From Paracoccus sp. S3-43 (GTDB lineage: Bacteria > Pseudomonadota > Alphaproteobacteria > Rhodobacterales > Rhodobacteraceae): a stretch of DNA of 64,000 bases. The stretch lies in assembly GCF_029027965.1 (NCBI RefSeq), contig NZ_CP119082.1:2775001-2839000 (forward strand). The letters are read 5' to 3'. The translations under genes were made by a program, and so were the position numbers. Below, one piece after another: positions 45,436-54,664 of the stretch (positions are counted from its first letter, which is position 1; each line of letters starts with the position of its first letter). The notes under the pieces were generated by a model that was not told the DNA's origin, made no database searches, and was given only the letters and a program-made list of their open reading frames with translations.

Positions 45436-45827
45436 TGGACAAGCCCGTATCCGCCCTGAACCTGGCCGCGTCCGGGATGCGCGCGCAAAGCGAACGCCTG
45501 CGCCATACCGCCGAGAACATCGCCAATCTCGACACGCCCGGCTATCGCCGCAAGCTTGTCACCTTCGAGGAGGCGACACGTTTCGGCCGCCCGACCGGAG
45601 AGGTCGAGGCCTCGAAGCTGCGCCTGGACCGGAAGGATCTGCCCCGCGTCTACGACCCCTCGCACCCCATGGCGGACAAGGACGGCTATTACCTGGGGTC
45701 GAATGTCGACCTGGTGATCGAGATCGCCGATTCGCGCGAGGCGGGCCGCAGCTACGAAGCCAATCTGAAAATGTTCGAGCAGACACGCCAGATGGGCGCG
45801 TCGCTTCTGGAACTTCTGCGCCGCTAG
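45432..45827 (+). CDS. flgC: Flagellar basal-body rod protein FlgC
   Basis: The 131-residue rod subunit opens ALNLAASGMRAQSERLRHTAENIANLDTPGYRRK, the rod signature, and ends with SREAGRSYEANLKMFEQTRQMGASLLELLRR, the usual C-terminal helix. The middle VYDPSHPMADKDGYYLGSNVDLVIE is FlgC-specific. It starts at GTG 45432, within the flgB stop, or at the following ATG 45435. It is coupled to flgB and twelve bases ahead of fliE. Confidence 0.94.
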   Translation: MMDKPVSALNLAASGMRAQSERLRHTAENIANLDTPGYRRKLVTFEEATRFGRPTGEVEASKLRLDRKDLPRVYDPSHPMADKDGYYLGSNVDLVIEIADSREAGRSYEANLKMFEQTRQMGASLLELLRR

Positions 45828-45839
45828 AAAGGTCGCCCC

Positions 45840-46124
45840 ATGTTTACCAGTCTGAATGCAGCCAGCGCCTATTCCGCCGCCCGCACCGCCGTGGCGCCGG
45901 GCCAGCCCGCCCCCGCCCTCGAGGCCCTGTCCAACGCGGCCGAGGATTTCGCCGCCCAGATGGGCCAGGTCGACCAGGTCGCCACCGGCGCCATGACCGG
46001 CCAGGTCGAAACCCACCGCCTGGTCCAGACCCTGGCCGAGGCCGAGATGGCGATGGAAACGGTGGTCGCCATCCGCGACAAGGTGGTCGAAGCCTATCAG
46101 GAAATCCTGCGGATGCCGGTGTGA
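45840..46124 (+). CDS. fliE: Flagellar hook-basal body complex protein FliE
   Basis: The 94-residue protein joins the MS ring to the rod. The helical core ALSNAAEDFAAQMGQVDQVATGAMTGQVETHRLVQTLAEAEMAMETVVAIRDKVVEAYQEILRMPV is characteristic: AMTGQ.E.H.....AE..M.....VR.K...AYQEI..M.V. Length is typical. It follows flgC by 12 bp and precedes fliQ by 3 bp, so all are one transcript. Confidence 0.94.
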   Translation: MFTSLNAASAYSAARTAVAPGQPAPALEALSNAAEDFAAQMGQVDQVATGAMTGQVETHRLVQTLAEAEMAMETVVAIRDKVVEAYQEILRMPV

Positions 46125-46127
46125 GCC

Positions 46128-46394
46128 ATGGATGAGACGCTGCTGTTCGACATGCTGCGCCAGGCCCTGCTGATCGCGGTCCGCATCTCGGCCCCGATGC
46201 TGGCGGTGGCGCTGATCGCAGGCGTGGTGATCGGGTTGTTCCAGGCGCTGACCTCGGTCCAGGAAATGACGCTGACCTTCGTGCCCAAGGTCGGGCTGAT
46301 GCTGGGGGTCTTCTGGGTCACGATGAGCTTCATGACCACGGCGCTGTCCGATTTCTACCTGGGCCAGATCATCCCCCTGATTGCAGGAAGCTGA
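46128..46394 (+). CDS. fliQ: Flagellar export gate protein FliQ
   Basis: The 88-residue protein has two hydrophobic hairpin helices (LIAVRISAPMLAVALIAGVVIGLFQALTSVQEMTLTFVPK and LMLGVFWVTMSFMTTALSDF) and the conserved TSVQEMTLTFVPK loop of FliQ. It forms the export gate with FliP and FliR. Neither partner is in the window, although they usually lie close. It is packed between fliE and flgF with 3-bp gaps. Confidence 0.95.
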   Translation: MDETLLFDMLRQALLIAVRISAPMLAVALIAGVVIGLFQALTSVQEMTLTFVPKVGLMLGVFWVTMSFMTTALSDFYLGQIIPLIAGS

Positions 46395-46397
46395 GCG

Positions 46398-47114
46398 ATG
46401 GACAACGCGATCTATGCGACTCTGACCCGGCAATCCGGGCTGATGGCGGAAATGCGGGTGGTGGCCAACAACATCGCCAACGCCAACACCACCGGCTTCA
46501 GGCGCGAAGGCGTGATCTTCGCCGAACACCTGTCGGCGCTGGACCGGCGCGGCGACACGCTGTCCATGGCCCATGCGCGGGGCCGGATCATCGACCTCGA
46601 CCAGGGCGTGCTGACCCAGACGGGCGGCAATTACGACCTGGCCATCGAGGGCGACGGCTTCTTCCTGGTCGAGACGCCCGAGGGCAACCGCCTGACCCGC
46701 GCCGGGGCCTTCCTGCCCTCCGCCGAGGGTGAGCTGATGACCGCCGAAGGCTTCCGCCTGCTGGACGAGGGCATGGCCCCGATCATCGTCCCCGCCGGGG
46801 CCAGCGGCGTGGCGGTGGGCGCGGACGGCACGCTGTCCGCGAACGACGTGGCCTTCGGCAAGATCGGCGTCTTCACCGCGCCCGAGGATGCGCAACTGGC
46901 CCATCAGGGCGGCACCTCCTTCACCATCGACGGACAGCCCGAACCCGTCGACGACGTCCGCATCCGCCAGGGCTTCCTCGAGGAATCGAACGTCGATTCC
47001 GTGTTCGAGATCACCCGCATGATCGAAGTCCAGCGTGCCTACGAACTGGGCCAATCCTTCCTTGACCGCGAAGATCAGCGCATCCGCAGCGCGATCGCCG
47101 GCATGAGCCGCTGA
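46398..47114 (+). CDS. flgF: Flagellar basal-body rod protein FlgF
   Basis: The 238-residue proximal rod subunit opens IYATLTRQSGLMAEMRVVANNIANANTTGFRREGVIF. DQGVLTQTGGNYDLAIEGDGFFLVETPEGNRLTRAGAF is the flagellar FlgF/FlgG core, and EESNVDSVFEITRMIEVQRAYELGQSFLD closes the coiled coil. It is shorter than FlgG, as usual. It is followed 11 bp later by flgG. Confidence 0.94.
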   Translation: MDNAIYATLTRQSGLMAEMRVVANNIANANTTGFRREGVIFAEHLSALDRRGDTLSMAHARGRIIDLDQGVLTQTGGNYDLAIEGDGFFLVETPEGNRLTRAGAFLPSAEGELMTAEGFRLLDEGMAPIIVPAGASGVAVGADGTLSANDVAFGKIGVFTAPEDAQLAHQGGTSFTIDGQPEPVDDVRIRQGFLEESNVDSVFEITRMIEVQRAYELGQSFLDREDQRIRSAIAGMSR

Positions 47115-47125
47115 AAGGACTACCG

Positions 47126-47911
47126 ATGAGAGCCTTGCAAATCGCCGCGACCGGCATGAGCGCGCAGCAAACCCGTGTCGAGGTCATCTCGAACAACCTC
47201 GCCAACATGTCGACCACCGGCTACAACGCCCGGCGCGCCGAATTCGCCGACCTGACCTATCAGCAGGCGACGCGCCCGGGCACCGTGACGGCCGCCGACG
47301 GCACCGTCATCCCGGCGGGCGTGCAGCTGGGCTTGGGGGTGCGGCCCACGGCGGTCAGCATCAACCTGCAACAGGGATCGCTGACCCAGACCGGGGGCGA
47401 CCTGGATCTGGCCATCGACGGCGACGGCTATCTGGAGGTGACGCTGCCCTCGGGCATTTCGGCCTATACGCGCGACGGCGGGCTGAAGCGGTCGCCGGAC
47501 GGGCTGGTCGTCACCTCGGACGGCTATCCGGTGGTCCCGAACATCACCATCCCGGACGACGCGCGCACGATTTCCATCAACGCCGCGGGCGAGGTTCACG
47601 CCTATTTCAACGATCAGGTCGAACCGGAACTGCTGGGCCAGCTGACCATGGCGGGCTTCTCCAACGAAAAGGGCCTCGAGGCGATCGGCTCGAACCTGTT
47701 CCTGGAAACCGCCGCATCCGGCACGCCCCAGGTGACGACGCCCGGCGTCGACGGGCTGGGCATTCTGCGCCAGGGCTATCTGGAGGACAGCTCGGTCGAT
47801 TCGGTGCGCGAGATCACCGAACTGATCAAGGCGCAGCGCGGATACGAGCTGAACGCCAAGGTCATCACCGCCGCCGACCAGATGCTGGCGGCCACGACCC
47901 AGGTGCGCTGA
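47126..47911 (+). CDS. flgG: Flagellar basal-body rod protein FlgG
   Basis: The 261-residue distal rod protein starts MRALQIAATGMSAQQTRVEVISNNLANMSTTGYNARRAEF, which is near identical to the FlgG consensus. GSLTQTGGDLDLAIDGDGYLEVTLPSGISAYTRDGGLKRS and the C-terminal EDSSVDSVREITELIKAQRGYELNAKVITAADQML complete it. Its last base is the first of the flgA ATG (TGATG). Confidence 0.96.
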   Translation: MRALQIAATGMSAQQTRVEVISNNLANMSTTGYNARRAEFADLTYQQATRPGTVTAADGTVIPAGVQLGLGVRPTAVSINLQQGSLTQTGGDLDLAIDGDGYLEVTLPSGISAYTRDGGLKRSPDGLVVTSDGYPVVPNITIPDDARTISINAAGEVHAYFNDQVEPELLGQLTMAGFSNEKGLEAIGSNLFLETAASGTPQVTTPGVDGLGILRQGYLEDSSVDSVREITELIKAQRGYELNAKVITAADQMLAATTQVR

Positions 47912-48324
47912 TGCGGTGGCTGGCCCTTCTTCTGGCGCTTGCCCCCCTGCCCGCCTCGGCGGCGGTGCTGGCGGCGGCGCGCACGCTGCCCGCGGGCACG
48001 GTCATCACGGCTGCCGACCTGCGCGCCGTCGATGGCGACCGGCCCGGTCTGTCCGATCCATCGGAAGCCATCGGCTTGCAGACCCGCATCACCATCCACG
48101 AAGGCCGCCCGCTGCAAGCCTCGCTCTTGCAGGCGCCGAAGCTGATCGGGCGAAACCAGATCCATCCGCTGGTCTTCCAGCGCGGCGGGCTGCGGATCGT
48201 CGCCCAGGCGCGAACCTTGTCCGATGGCGCGGCGGGCGATGTGATCCGTGTCATGAACCTCGAATCCCGCAACACGATCAGCGCGGTCGTCCAGCCCGAC
48301 GGCAGCCTGCTGGCCGCGCAATAA
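47911..48324 (+). CDS. flgA: Flagellar P-ring assembly chaperone FlgA
   Basis: The 137-residue periplasmic protein has a signal peptide (WLALLLALAPLPASAA) and an SAF domain (LAAARTLPAGTVITAADLRAVDGDRPGL... EAIGLQTRITIHEGRPLQASLLQAPKLI). The C-terminal GGLRIVAQARTLSDGAAGDVIRVMNLESRNTISAVVQPDGSL is the FlgA signature. It is short, lacking the N-terminal wing of E. coli FlgA, as common in alphaproteobacteria. It helps FlgI form the P ring; flgI itself lies 5 kb away on the other strand. Confidence 0.93.
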   Translation: MRWLALLLALAPLPASAAVLAAARTLPAGTVITAADLRAVDGDRPGLSDPSEAIGLQTRITIHEGRPLQASLLQAPKLIGRNQIHPLVFQRGGLRIVAQARTLSDGAAGDVIRVMNLESRNTISAVVQPDGSLLAAQ

Positions 48325-48342
48325 TCCGACCAAGGACATCCG

Positions 48343-49068
48343 ATGAAACCGACCGCCCTGATCTGCCTTGCCCTTGCCGTGACCGCCTGCGCGCGGGCCG
48401 ACCACCTGGGCAAGCCGCCCACCCTCACCTCGCCCCGCAACAGCGAGGAGTTCATCGCCATGACCAATCCGCCGCTGGAAATCCCCGTCGATTCCGGCCG
48501 CCCCGAGGCCGCGGCCTCGCTGTGGGCGGGGACCACCTCGTCGCTGATCAGCGACCGGCGGGCGGCCACGCGCGGCGACATCCTGACCGTGGTGATCGAG
48601 ATCGACGACGAGGCGCAGATGACCAACACCTCGGGCCGCAGCCGCTCCTCGGGGGAAAGCGTCAGCGTTCCGCAGATGATCGGCATTCCGCAGCGCCTGA
48701 ACAGGAAACTGCCCGAGGGCGCCAGCTTCGACAACCTGGCCGAGGCGGAATCGTCCTCGACCTACAAGGGCAGCGGCAACATCACGCGGCGCGACAAGCT
48801 GACGCTGCGCATCGCCGCGACCGTGATCGACACGCTGCCCAACGGCACCCTGCAGATCGAGGGGACTCAGGAAGTCCGGGTGAACTTTGAACTGCGCGAA
48901 CTGACCGTCAGCGGCTTCGTGCGTCCCGCCGACATCGACCGCAGCAACGAGATCGCCTATGACCGCATCGCGGGCGCGCGCATCAGCTATGGCGGGCGCG
49001 GGCAGATCACCGATGTGCAGCAACCCCGCTTCGGCCAGCAGATCGCCGATGTGATCCTGCCGTATTGA
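48343..49068 (+). CDS. flgH: Flagellar L-ring protein FlgH
   Basis: The 241-residue lipoprotein forms the outer-membrane ring. The lipobox is LALAVTAC with Cys near residue 13. SLWAGTTSSLISDRRAATRGDILTVVIEIDDEAQMTN is the main signature, followed by SSTYKGSGNITRRDKLTLRIAATVIDTLPNGTLQIEGTQEVRVNFELRELTVSGFVRPADIDRSNEI and RISYGGRGQITDVQQPRFGQQIADVILPY at the end. Length is typical. It lies 18 bp after flgA. Confidence 0.96.
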   Translation: MKPTALICLALAVTACARADHLGKPPTLTSPRNSEEFIAMTNPPLEIPVDSGRPEAAASLWAGTTSSLISDRRAATRGDILTVVIEIDDEAQMTNTSGRSRSSGESVSVPQMIGIPQRLNRKLPEGASFDNLAEAESSSTYKGSGNITRRDKLTLRIAATVIDTLPNGTLQIEGTQEVRVNFELRELTVSGFVRPADIDRSNEIAYDRIAGARISYGGRGQITDVQQPRFGQQIADVILPY

Positions 49069-49077
49069 GGGCGGTCC

Positions 49078-49638
49078 ATGAAAAAGATCCTGACCCTGCT
49101 GATCCCCATCCTGGCCCTTGTCGCGGGAATCGCGGCCGGCGACATCCTGCGGCCCGCGCCCGAGGGAACCGGACAGGCCGCGGCTGCGGGCGATCATGGC
49201 GATGCGAAACCCGCCGATGATGGGCACGCCGCCGCGAACCACGCTGCCCCGGCCGACGGCCATGCCGCCGCTGCCGATCATGGCGGCGTCAACGGGAAGG
49301 GGGGCGCGGTTCCCTCCCAGGCCTGGTTCACCTTCCCGTCCCAGTTCTTCGTGCCGCTGATGCGCAACGGCGATATGGGTGCGGTGATGATCCTGACCCT
49401 GACCATCGAAACCGGCGCCGCCGAACTGCCCGCGATGGAACAGCAGGAACACCGTCTGCGCGACGCGCTGCTGCGCGAGTTGCTGATCCACGCCAATACC
49501 GGCGGCTTCGACGGCAACTTCACCTCCGAAGCGCGGTTGGCGCCGCTGCGCGAGCGCTTGCAAAAAGCCGCGCAGGCCAGCACCGACCTGCCCGTCAATG
49601 CCGTCCTGATCGAGGATATCGCGCGCCAGGCAAGCTGA
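49078..49638 (+). CDS. fliL: FliL-like flagellar basal body-associated protein
   Basis: The 186-residue protein has an N-terminal membrane anchor (ILTLLIPILALVAGIAAGDIL), a His/Ala/Asp-rich linker (about 35-75) and a FliL-type domain (WFTFPSQFFVPLMRNGDMGAVMILTLTIETGA... EHRLRDALLRELLIHANTGGFDGNF). FliL supports the stator around the motor. The linker's repeated DGHAA/ADHG motif is unusual. It is the last plus-strand flagellar gene before the rhamnose cluster. Confidence 0.85.
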   Translation: MKKILTLLIPILALVAGIAAGDILRPAPEGTGQAAAAGDHGDAKPADDGHAAANHAAPADGHAAAADHGGVNGKGGAVPSQAWFTFPSQFFVPLMRNGDMGAVMILTLTIETGAAELPAMEQQEHRLRDALLRELLIHANTGGFDGNFTSEARLAPLRERLQKAAQASTDLPVNAVLIEDIARQAS

Positions 49639-49692
49639 CGGTTGCATCGGCAAGGGCGGCAGGGCAGAAACCGGCCCTGCCCGATCAAGGAC

Positions 49693-50179
49693 ATGCCGGT
49701 GGACCGACCCTTCTCCGAAAGCGACCGCATCACGATCCTGCTGGCCAGCTATCGCGGCGCGGGCTTCATCCGGGCGCAACTGGACAGCATCGCGGCACAG
49801 ACCTACCAGAACTGGCGCCTGATCCTGTCCGATGACGGATCGGACGACGGAACCCCCGGCATCGTCGCGGAGTTCGCGGCCTCGCGCCCGGCCGGACAGG
49901 TGCAAATGATCGACGGGCCGCGCCGAGGCGCCACGCAGAATTTCCTGCACCTGCTGACCGCCGCACCGCACGGGGCCATCGCCTTTTGCGACCAGGATTT
50001 TGCGACCGGGACGATATCCGGTTTCCCGACAAGCTGGCCCGCGCCGCGGCGGCGCTGTGCGGCGGCGGGACGGCCCCGTCCATTACGCGGCCCGCACGGT
50101 CATCACCGACGCCACCCTGTTCGCGGCGGCCATGTTGGGCAGGCTGCGTCAGCGCGGACCCAGCAACCCCATCAGGTAA
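49693..50179 (+). pseudogene. Decayed family-2 glycosyltransferase (rhamnosyltransferase-like)
   Basis: The first frame opens with a GT-A fold: ITILLASYRGAGFIRAQLDSIAAQTYQNWRLILSDDGSDDGT, to FCDQD near residue 99, where family members continue with DDF/W. The coding sense then continues in a second frame (DRDDIRFPDKLARAAAALCGGG) and, after about 50073, in a third ([27 protein letters not shown]) to a stop at 50179. Two frameshifts and loss of the C-terminal half mark it as a pseudogene. The start has AAGGA ahead of ATG 49693. Its end overlaps the rmlA gene. Confidence 0.8.
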
Positions 50180-51027
50180 CGACCATAGGAGTTTTTGGAA
50201 AACCGCTGCGCCTGGTCGCGCAGGGCATCCTCGGTGATCCAGCCCGCCTCGAAGGCGATCTCCTCGGGGCAGCCGGTCTGCAGCCCCTGCCGCTTTTCCA
50301 GGGTGCGCACGAAATTGCCCGCATCCAGCAGGCTGCCATGGGTGCCGGTATCCAGCCAGGCAAAGCCGCGACCCATCTTTTCCACTGTCAGGCTGCCATC
50401 GCGCAGATAGCTTTCCAGAAGCGTGGTGATCTCAAGCTCGCCCCGCTCGGACGGGGAGACCTGCCTGGCGCGTTCCGAGGCCGTGCCGTCCAGGAAATAA
50501 AGCCCGGTCACGGCAAAGTTCGATGGCGGCAGTTCCGGCTTTTCGATGATCGCCCGAACCCGGCCGTCGGGCTGGAAATCAACAACCCCATAGCGTTCGG
50601 GATCCGACACGCGATAGCCGAAGACCGTCCCCCCGCTGGTCCGCCCGTCCGCCGCCTTCAGCAGTTCCGGCAGGCCATGGCCGAAAAAGATGTTGTCGCC
50701 CAGCACCATGGCCGAGGGCGCGCCCGCCAGGAAATCCTCGGCCAGGATGTAGGCCTGGGCCAGCCCGTCGGGCGAGGGCTGGACGATCCATTCGAAGCGC
50801 AGGCCCCATTGGGCGCCGTCGCCCAGCAGCCGCTGGAACTGGGCCTGATCCTCGGGCGTGGTGATGATCGCGATGTCGCGGATTCCGGCCAGCATCAGCA
50901 CGCTGATCGGATAATAGATCATCGGCTTGTCATACAGCGGCAGAAGCTGTTTCGACACGCCCATCGTGATCGGATAAAGGCGCGTCCCCGACCCGCCCGC
51001 CAGAATGATGCCCTTGCGTCCCGTCAT
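50149..51027 (-). CDS. rmlA: Glucose-1-phosphate thymidylyltransferase
   Basis: The 292-residue enzyme makes dTDP-glucose, the first step to dTDP-rhamnose. The nucleotide-binding loop is [34 protein letters not shown] near the start, followed by [14 protein letters not shown] near 105 and [38 protein letters not shown] near 220. Length is normal. Its start overlaps the rmlD stop (ATGA), and it is the last gene of the rmlC-rmlB-rmlD-rmlA operon. Confidence 0.96.
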   Translation of the reverse strand: MTGRKGIILAGGSGTRLYPITMGVSKQLLPLYDKPMIYYPISVLMLAGIRDIAIITTPEDQAQFQRLLGDGAQWGLRFEWIVQPSPDGLAQAYILAEDFLAGAPSAMVLGDNIFFGHGLPELLKAADGRTSGGTVFGYRVSDPERYGVVDFQPDGRVRAIIEKPELPPSNFAVTGLYFLDGTASERARQVSPSERGELEITTLLESYLRDGSLTVEKMGRGFAWLDTGTHGSLLDAGNFVRTLEKRQGLQTGCPEEIAFEAGWITEDALRDQAQRFSKNSYGRYLMGLLGPR

Positions 51028-51881
51028 CTTGCATATCCCAACTGCGTCAAAACCTGGTCGAGGTCGGCCCGCCAATCCGGCCGGGCAATACCGAAATCGC
51101 GCGCGATGCGCGAACAGTCCAGCCGCGAATTGGCCGGGCGCCGCGCAGGCGTGGGATAATCGCTTCCGGGGATGTCCTGGACCGCGCAATCCAGCCCCGC
51201 GCGCGCGAAAATGCGGCGCGCGAAATCCGCCCAGCTGACATCGGGCGCACCGCTGAAATGGTAAAGCCCGCCCTTGCCGCGATCCGCCTGCATCTGGCGC
51301 GCCATCTCCAGCAGGGCGGCGGCGATCCGGCTGGTGGCCGTCGGTCCGCCGACCTGATCGGCGACCACGTTGATCCGGTCGCGCTCGGCCCCCAGGCGCA
51401 GCATCGTCTTGACGAAATTCGCGCCATCCGGCGAAAACACCCAGGATGTCCGCATCACCGCCCATTGCCCGCCGGCCGCCGCGACCCGTCCTTCGCCGTC
51501 CAGCTTGGTTTGCCCATAGACGCCCAGGGGGCCGGTCGGCGCATCCTCGTCGCGCGCCCCATCGCCCGTCCCGTCAAAGACATAATCGGTCGAGACATGC
51601 AGGAACGGAATCCCCAGATCGGCCGCCGCCGCGGCCAGCAGACCGGGCGCGGTGGCGTTCAGCATCGCCGCCGCCTCGGGCTCGGATTCGGCGCGGTCCA
51701 CGGCGGTATAGGCCGAGGCGTTGATGATCGCCCGCAGCCGCAGCGCCCGGATCCGCGGAACGACGGCCTGAGGATCTGACAGATCGGCTTCCGCGCGGCC
51801 CCAGACGGTCGCCTCCGGCGCCAGGCGCGCCAGGGCCTGCGCAAGCTGCCCGGACTTCCCAAGAACCAGCAGCCCGGTCAT
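51024..51881 (-). CDS. rmlD: dTDP-4-dehydrorhamnose reductase
   Basis: The 285-residue reductase completes dTDP-rhamnose. The NAD(P)H-binding opening is [17 protein letters not shown], with GKSGQLA in place of the usual [50 protein letters not shown] and the active YxxxK in [15 protein letters not shown] are all present. Length is standard. It overlaps rmlB upstream and rmlA downstream by four bases each. Confidence 0.95.
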   Translation of the reverse strand: MTGLLVLGKSGQLAQALARLAPEATVWGRAEADLSDPQAVVPRIRALRLRAIINASAYTAVDRAESEPEAAAMLNATAPGLLAAAAADLGIPFLHVSTDYVFDGTGDGARDEDAPTGPLGVYGQTKLDGEGRVAAAGGQWAVMRTSWVFSPDGANFVKTMLRLGAERDRINVVADQVGGPTATSRIAAALLEMARQMQADRGKGGLYHFSGAPDVSWADFARRIFARAGLDCAVQDIPGSDYPTPARRPANSRLDCSRIARDFGIARPDWRADLDQVLTQLGYAR

Positions 51882-52918
51882 CCGGACTGCCCCAGGCGTT
51901 GACCGACCCCGTCGCGCGACAAGAGCGGCTGCCACCAGTCTCGATGGGTCAGATACCAGTCGACGGTTCTGCGCAGGCCCTCCTCGACCGTCACGGATGG
52001 CCGCCAGCCCAGTTCGGTGCGGATCCGCGAAGGATCGATCGCATAGCGGCGGTCATGTCCGGGGCGGTCGGCGACGAAGGTGATCAGGTCCGCATGTGGC
52101 GCGCCTTCGGGATGAAGATCGTCCATATGCGCGCAGATGGTGCGCACCAGGTCGATGTTCTTTGCCTCGTTTTCGCCGCCGATGTTATAGCTGCTGCCGA
52201 CCCGACCCTTTTCGACAACCAGCAGCAGCGCATCGGCGTGATCCTCGACATAGAGCCAGTCGCGCACGTTGCCGCCGTCGCCATAGACGGGGATCGGCGC
52301 GCCCGCCAGGGCTTTCAGGATCACGACCGGCACCAGCTTTTCGGGGAAATGATAAGGCCCGTAATTGTTGGAACAGTTGGTCAGCACCACCGGCAGGCCA
52401 TAGGTCTCGTGCCAGGCGCGCACCAGGTGATCGGACCCCGCCTTGCTGGCGGAATAGGGGCTGCGCGGATCGTAGGGGGTGGTTTCGGTGAACTGACCGG
52501 TCTCGCCCAGCGATCCGAAAACCTCGTCGGTCGAGATATGGTGGAACCGGAATGCCTCTGGCCGGCCCTGCGCGGTCCAGTAGGCGCGCGCGGCCTCCAG
52601 CATGTTGAAGGTGCCGATCACATTGGTTTCGATGAAGGCGGCGGGTCCGTCGATGGACCGGTCCACATGGCTTTCGGCGGCCAGATGCATCACCGCGTCA
52701 GGCCGATGGTCCCTGAAAACCCGGTCCAACGCCGCCCGATCACGGATGTCGACATGTTCGAAACGATAGCGCGGACTGTCTGCGGCCTCGGCCACATTCG
52801 CGGGATTGGCGGCATAGGTCAGGGCGTCGACATTGACCACATCGTGCCCGCGCGAAACGGCCAGGCGCACCACGGCCGAACCGATGAAGCCGGCACCGCC
52901 GGTCACAAGGATCTTCAT
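51878..52918 (-). CDS. rmlB: dTDP-glucose 4,6-dehydratase
   Basis: The 346-residue extended SDR enzyme has the cofactor loop [18 protein letters not shown] at the start, [28 protein letters not shown] near 32, [34 protein letters not shown] near 80 and the active site [43 protein letters not shown] near 157. [12 protein letters not shown] carries the catalytic Asp-Glu. It converts dTDP-glucose to the 4-keto-6-deoxy form. The ATG overlaps the rmlC stop. Confidence 0.97.
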   Translation of the reverse strand: MKILVTGGAGFIGSAVVRLAVSRGHDVVNVDALTYAANPANVAEAADSPRYRFEHVDIRDRAALDRVFRDHRPDAVMHLAAESHVDRSIDGPAAFIETNVIGTFNMLEAARAYWTAQGRPEAFRFHHISTDEVFGSLGETGQFTETTPYDPRSPYSASKAGSDHLVRAWHETYGLPVVLTNCSNNYGPYHFPEKLVPVVILKALAGAPIPVYGDGGNVRDWLYVEDHADALLLVVEKGRVGSSYNIGGENEAKNIDLVRTICAHMDDLHPEGAPHADLITFVADRPGHDRRYAIDPSRIRTELGWRPSVTVEEGLRRTVDWYLTHRDWWQPLLSRDGVGQRLGQSG

Positions 52919-53475
52919 GCTGCGGCCCCGTATTCAAAAGGAGATGTCCATTCGGCAAAGGCCGGGGCATCGCGGTCCTTGTCGGAGAGCAGCGGATCGT
53001 CCACCCCCCAGTCGATGCCCAGACTGTCCCATCGGACGGCCCCATCGCTGTCCCGGTCATAAGGGGCAGTGCATTTGTAAATGATCTCCGTATCCGGTTC
53101 CTGGGTCACGAAGCCATGCAGAAACCCCGCCGGTATCCAAAGCTGGCGGCCGTTTTCGTGGCTGAGCTGGACCGTGACCGATTGACCATAGGTGGGGCTG
53201 CCCCGCCGGGCATCGACCGCCACGTCCAGAAGCGCGCCCCGTCCGCAGCGCACCAGCTTGCCCTGCGCGAAGGGCGGGGCCTGATAGTGCAGCCCCCGCA
53301 CCGTTCCCGCGCGGCGCGACATCGAGTGGTTGTCCTGAACGAAATCGGGCAGCACGACCCCCGCATCCGTCAACGTCTCGCGATTCCAGCTTTCGGAAAA
53401 GAAACCCCGCTCATCGCCAAAACGCTCGGGGGTCAGGATCAGGACATCGGGCAAGGCAGTGGCTTCTATCTTCAT
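52915..53475 (-). CDS. rmlC: dTDP-4-dehydrorhamnose 3,5-epimerase
   Basis: The 186-residue cupin enzyme acts between RmlB and RmlD. Family blocks: [29 protein letters not shown] near 13, [33 protein letters not shown] near 46 (catalytic His in RGLHYQ), and [25 protein letters not shown] near 115. The first gene of the rml operon; the ATG at 53475 has a weak ribosome site. It is 88 bp from flgI, read in the same direction. Confidence 0.96.
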   Translation of the reverse strand: MKIEATALPDVLILTPERFGDERGFFSESWNRETLTDAGVVLPDFVQDNHSMSRRAGTVRGLHYQAPPFAQGKLVRCGRGALLDVAVDARRGSPTYGQSVTVQLSHENGRQLWIPAGFLHGFVTQEPDTEIIYKCTAPYDRDSDGAVRWDSLGIDWGVDDPLLSDKDRDAPAFAEWTSPFEYGAAA

Positions 53476-53563
53476 CAGATCAACCCAAGGACTGGAAACA
53501 TCGCCCAACGTCTATGCGATAGGGCGGGGCCTGTCACTTGTCAGGCGAAAGAATCCCGTCCCT

Positions 53564-54664
53564 TCATTCGATCACCAGATCGGCATGAAGCGCCCCCGCC
53601 GCGTGAATCGACTTCAGGATGTCGATCATTTCCCGCGGCCGAACACCCAGGGCATTCAGCCCTTCGACCAGATCGCTAAGCGAGGTTTCGCCCGCCACCT
53701 CGGCAAAACCGATGCCGGGTTCGTTGCGCAATTCGGCAACCGTCCTGGGCACGGTCACGGTTTCGCCACGCGCAAAGGGGTTTGGCTGCGAAACCATCGG
53801 CGCCTCGCTCACGCTCAGCGTCAAGGCCCCCTGCGACACCGCCACACGAGAGATGCGCACCCTTTCCCCGATCACGATAGTGCCGGATTTGTGGTCGATG
53901 ACCACCTTGGCGCGGTCCTCGGGTTCGACGGTCAGGTTTTCGATGCGCCCCAGGACGCGCGCCGGATTGACCGCCCCGAGCTGGCGGAATTCGACAAGAA
54001 CCGTGCCGCTGTCCTGGGTCGTGGCAACGCGGCGATCGAAGTCGCTGTTGATCGCATCCTCGATCCGGGTCGCGGTTGTGAAATCGGCGTTCCGCAAGGC
54101 GACACGGATATTCTGGATGCCGGCGAAATCGAATTCGACCTCTCGCTCGACCCGCGCGCCGACCGGAATCTTGCCCGAGGTCGGCACCCCTTCGACCACG
54201 CGGGCTGCCTCGCCTTCGACCGCGGCACCGCTGGCGATGATCGAGCCCTGGGCCACCGCATAGATGTTGCCGTCCGCCGCCTTTAACGGCGTCATCACCA
54301 GCGTCCCCCCCAGCAGGCTTTTGGCGTCCCCGATGGTGGATACGCTGACATCAATGCGGCTTCCCGAACGCGCGAAGGGCGGCAGGGTCGCAGTTACGAC
54401 CACAGCCGCGACGTTGCGGGATCGCAGCGCCTCGTCCGTGACATTGACGCCCAGTCGTTCCAGCAGCCCCGCCAGCAACTCCTCGGTGAAGGGGGCATTG
54501 CGAAAGCCGTCGCCGGTGCCGTCCAGGCCGACGACCAGACCGTAACCCACCAGATCGTTGCCGCGCACACCGTCGAAATCGGCCAGATCCTTGATGCGGA
54601 CCGGGGCGGCAGCCGCGATCGCCGGCAGCAACGCCATGACGATCATCACCAGAAGACGCCGCAT
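53564..54664 (-). CDS. flgI: Flagellar P-ring protein FlgI
   Basis: The 366-residue periplasmic protein has a signal peptide (LLVMIVMALLPAIAAAA) and the highly conserved VRIKDLADFDGVRGNDLVGYGLVVGLDGTGDGF. Further signatures are SLLGGTLVMTPLKAADGNIYAVAQG, IVIGERVRISRVAVSQGALTLSV and the ending LNALGVRPREMIDILKSIHAAGALHADLVIE. It forms the ring in the peptidoglycan layer. The ATG shares a base with the flgL stop (TGATG); the gene ends the motB-flgE-flgK-flgL-flgI run. Confidence 0.96.
   Translation of the reverse strand: MRRLLVMIVMALLPAIAAAAPVRIKDLADFDGVRGNDLVGYGLVVGLDGTGDGFRNAPFTEELLAGLLERLGVNVTDEALRSRNVAAVVVTATLPPFARSGSRIDVSVSTIGDAKSLLGGTLVMTPLKAADGNIYAVAQGSIIASGAAVEGEAARVVEGVPTSGKIPVGARVEREVEFDFAGIQNIRVALRNADFTTATRIEDAINSDFDRRVATTQDSGTVLVEFRQLGAVNPARVLGRIENLTVEPEDRAKVVIDHKSGTIVIGERVRISRVAVSQGALTLSVSEAPMVSQPNPFARGETVTVPRTVAELRNEPGIGFAEVAGETSLSDLVEGLNALGVRPREMIDILKSIHAAGALHADLVIE

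Noticed and set aside
45384..47054. 556-codon minus-strand frame opposite flgC-flgF
   Set aside because: It is the antisense shadow of four conserved flagellar genes and has no family features.
53476..53563. Alternative upstream start for rmlC at TTG 53508
   Set aside because: It would add eleven residues not found in the family, while the ATG at 53475 gives the normal opening.
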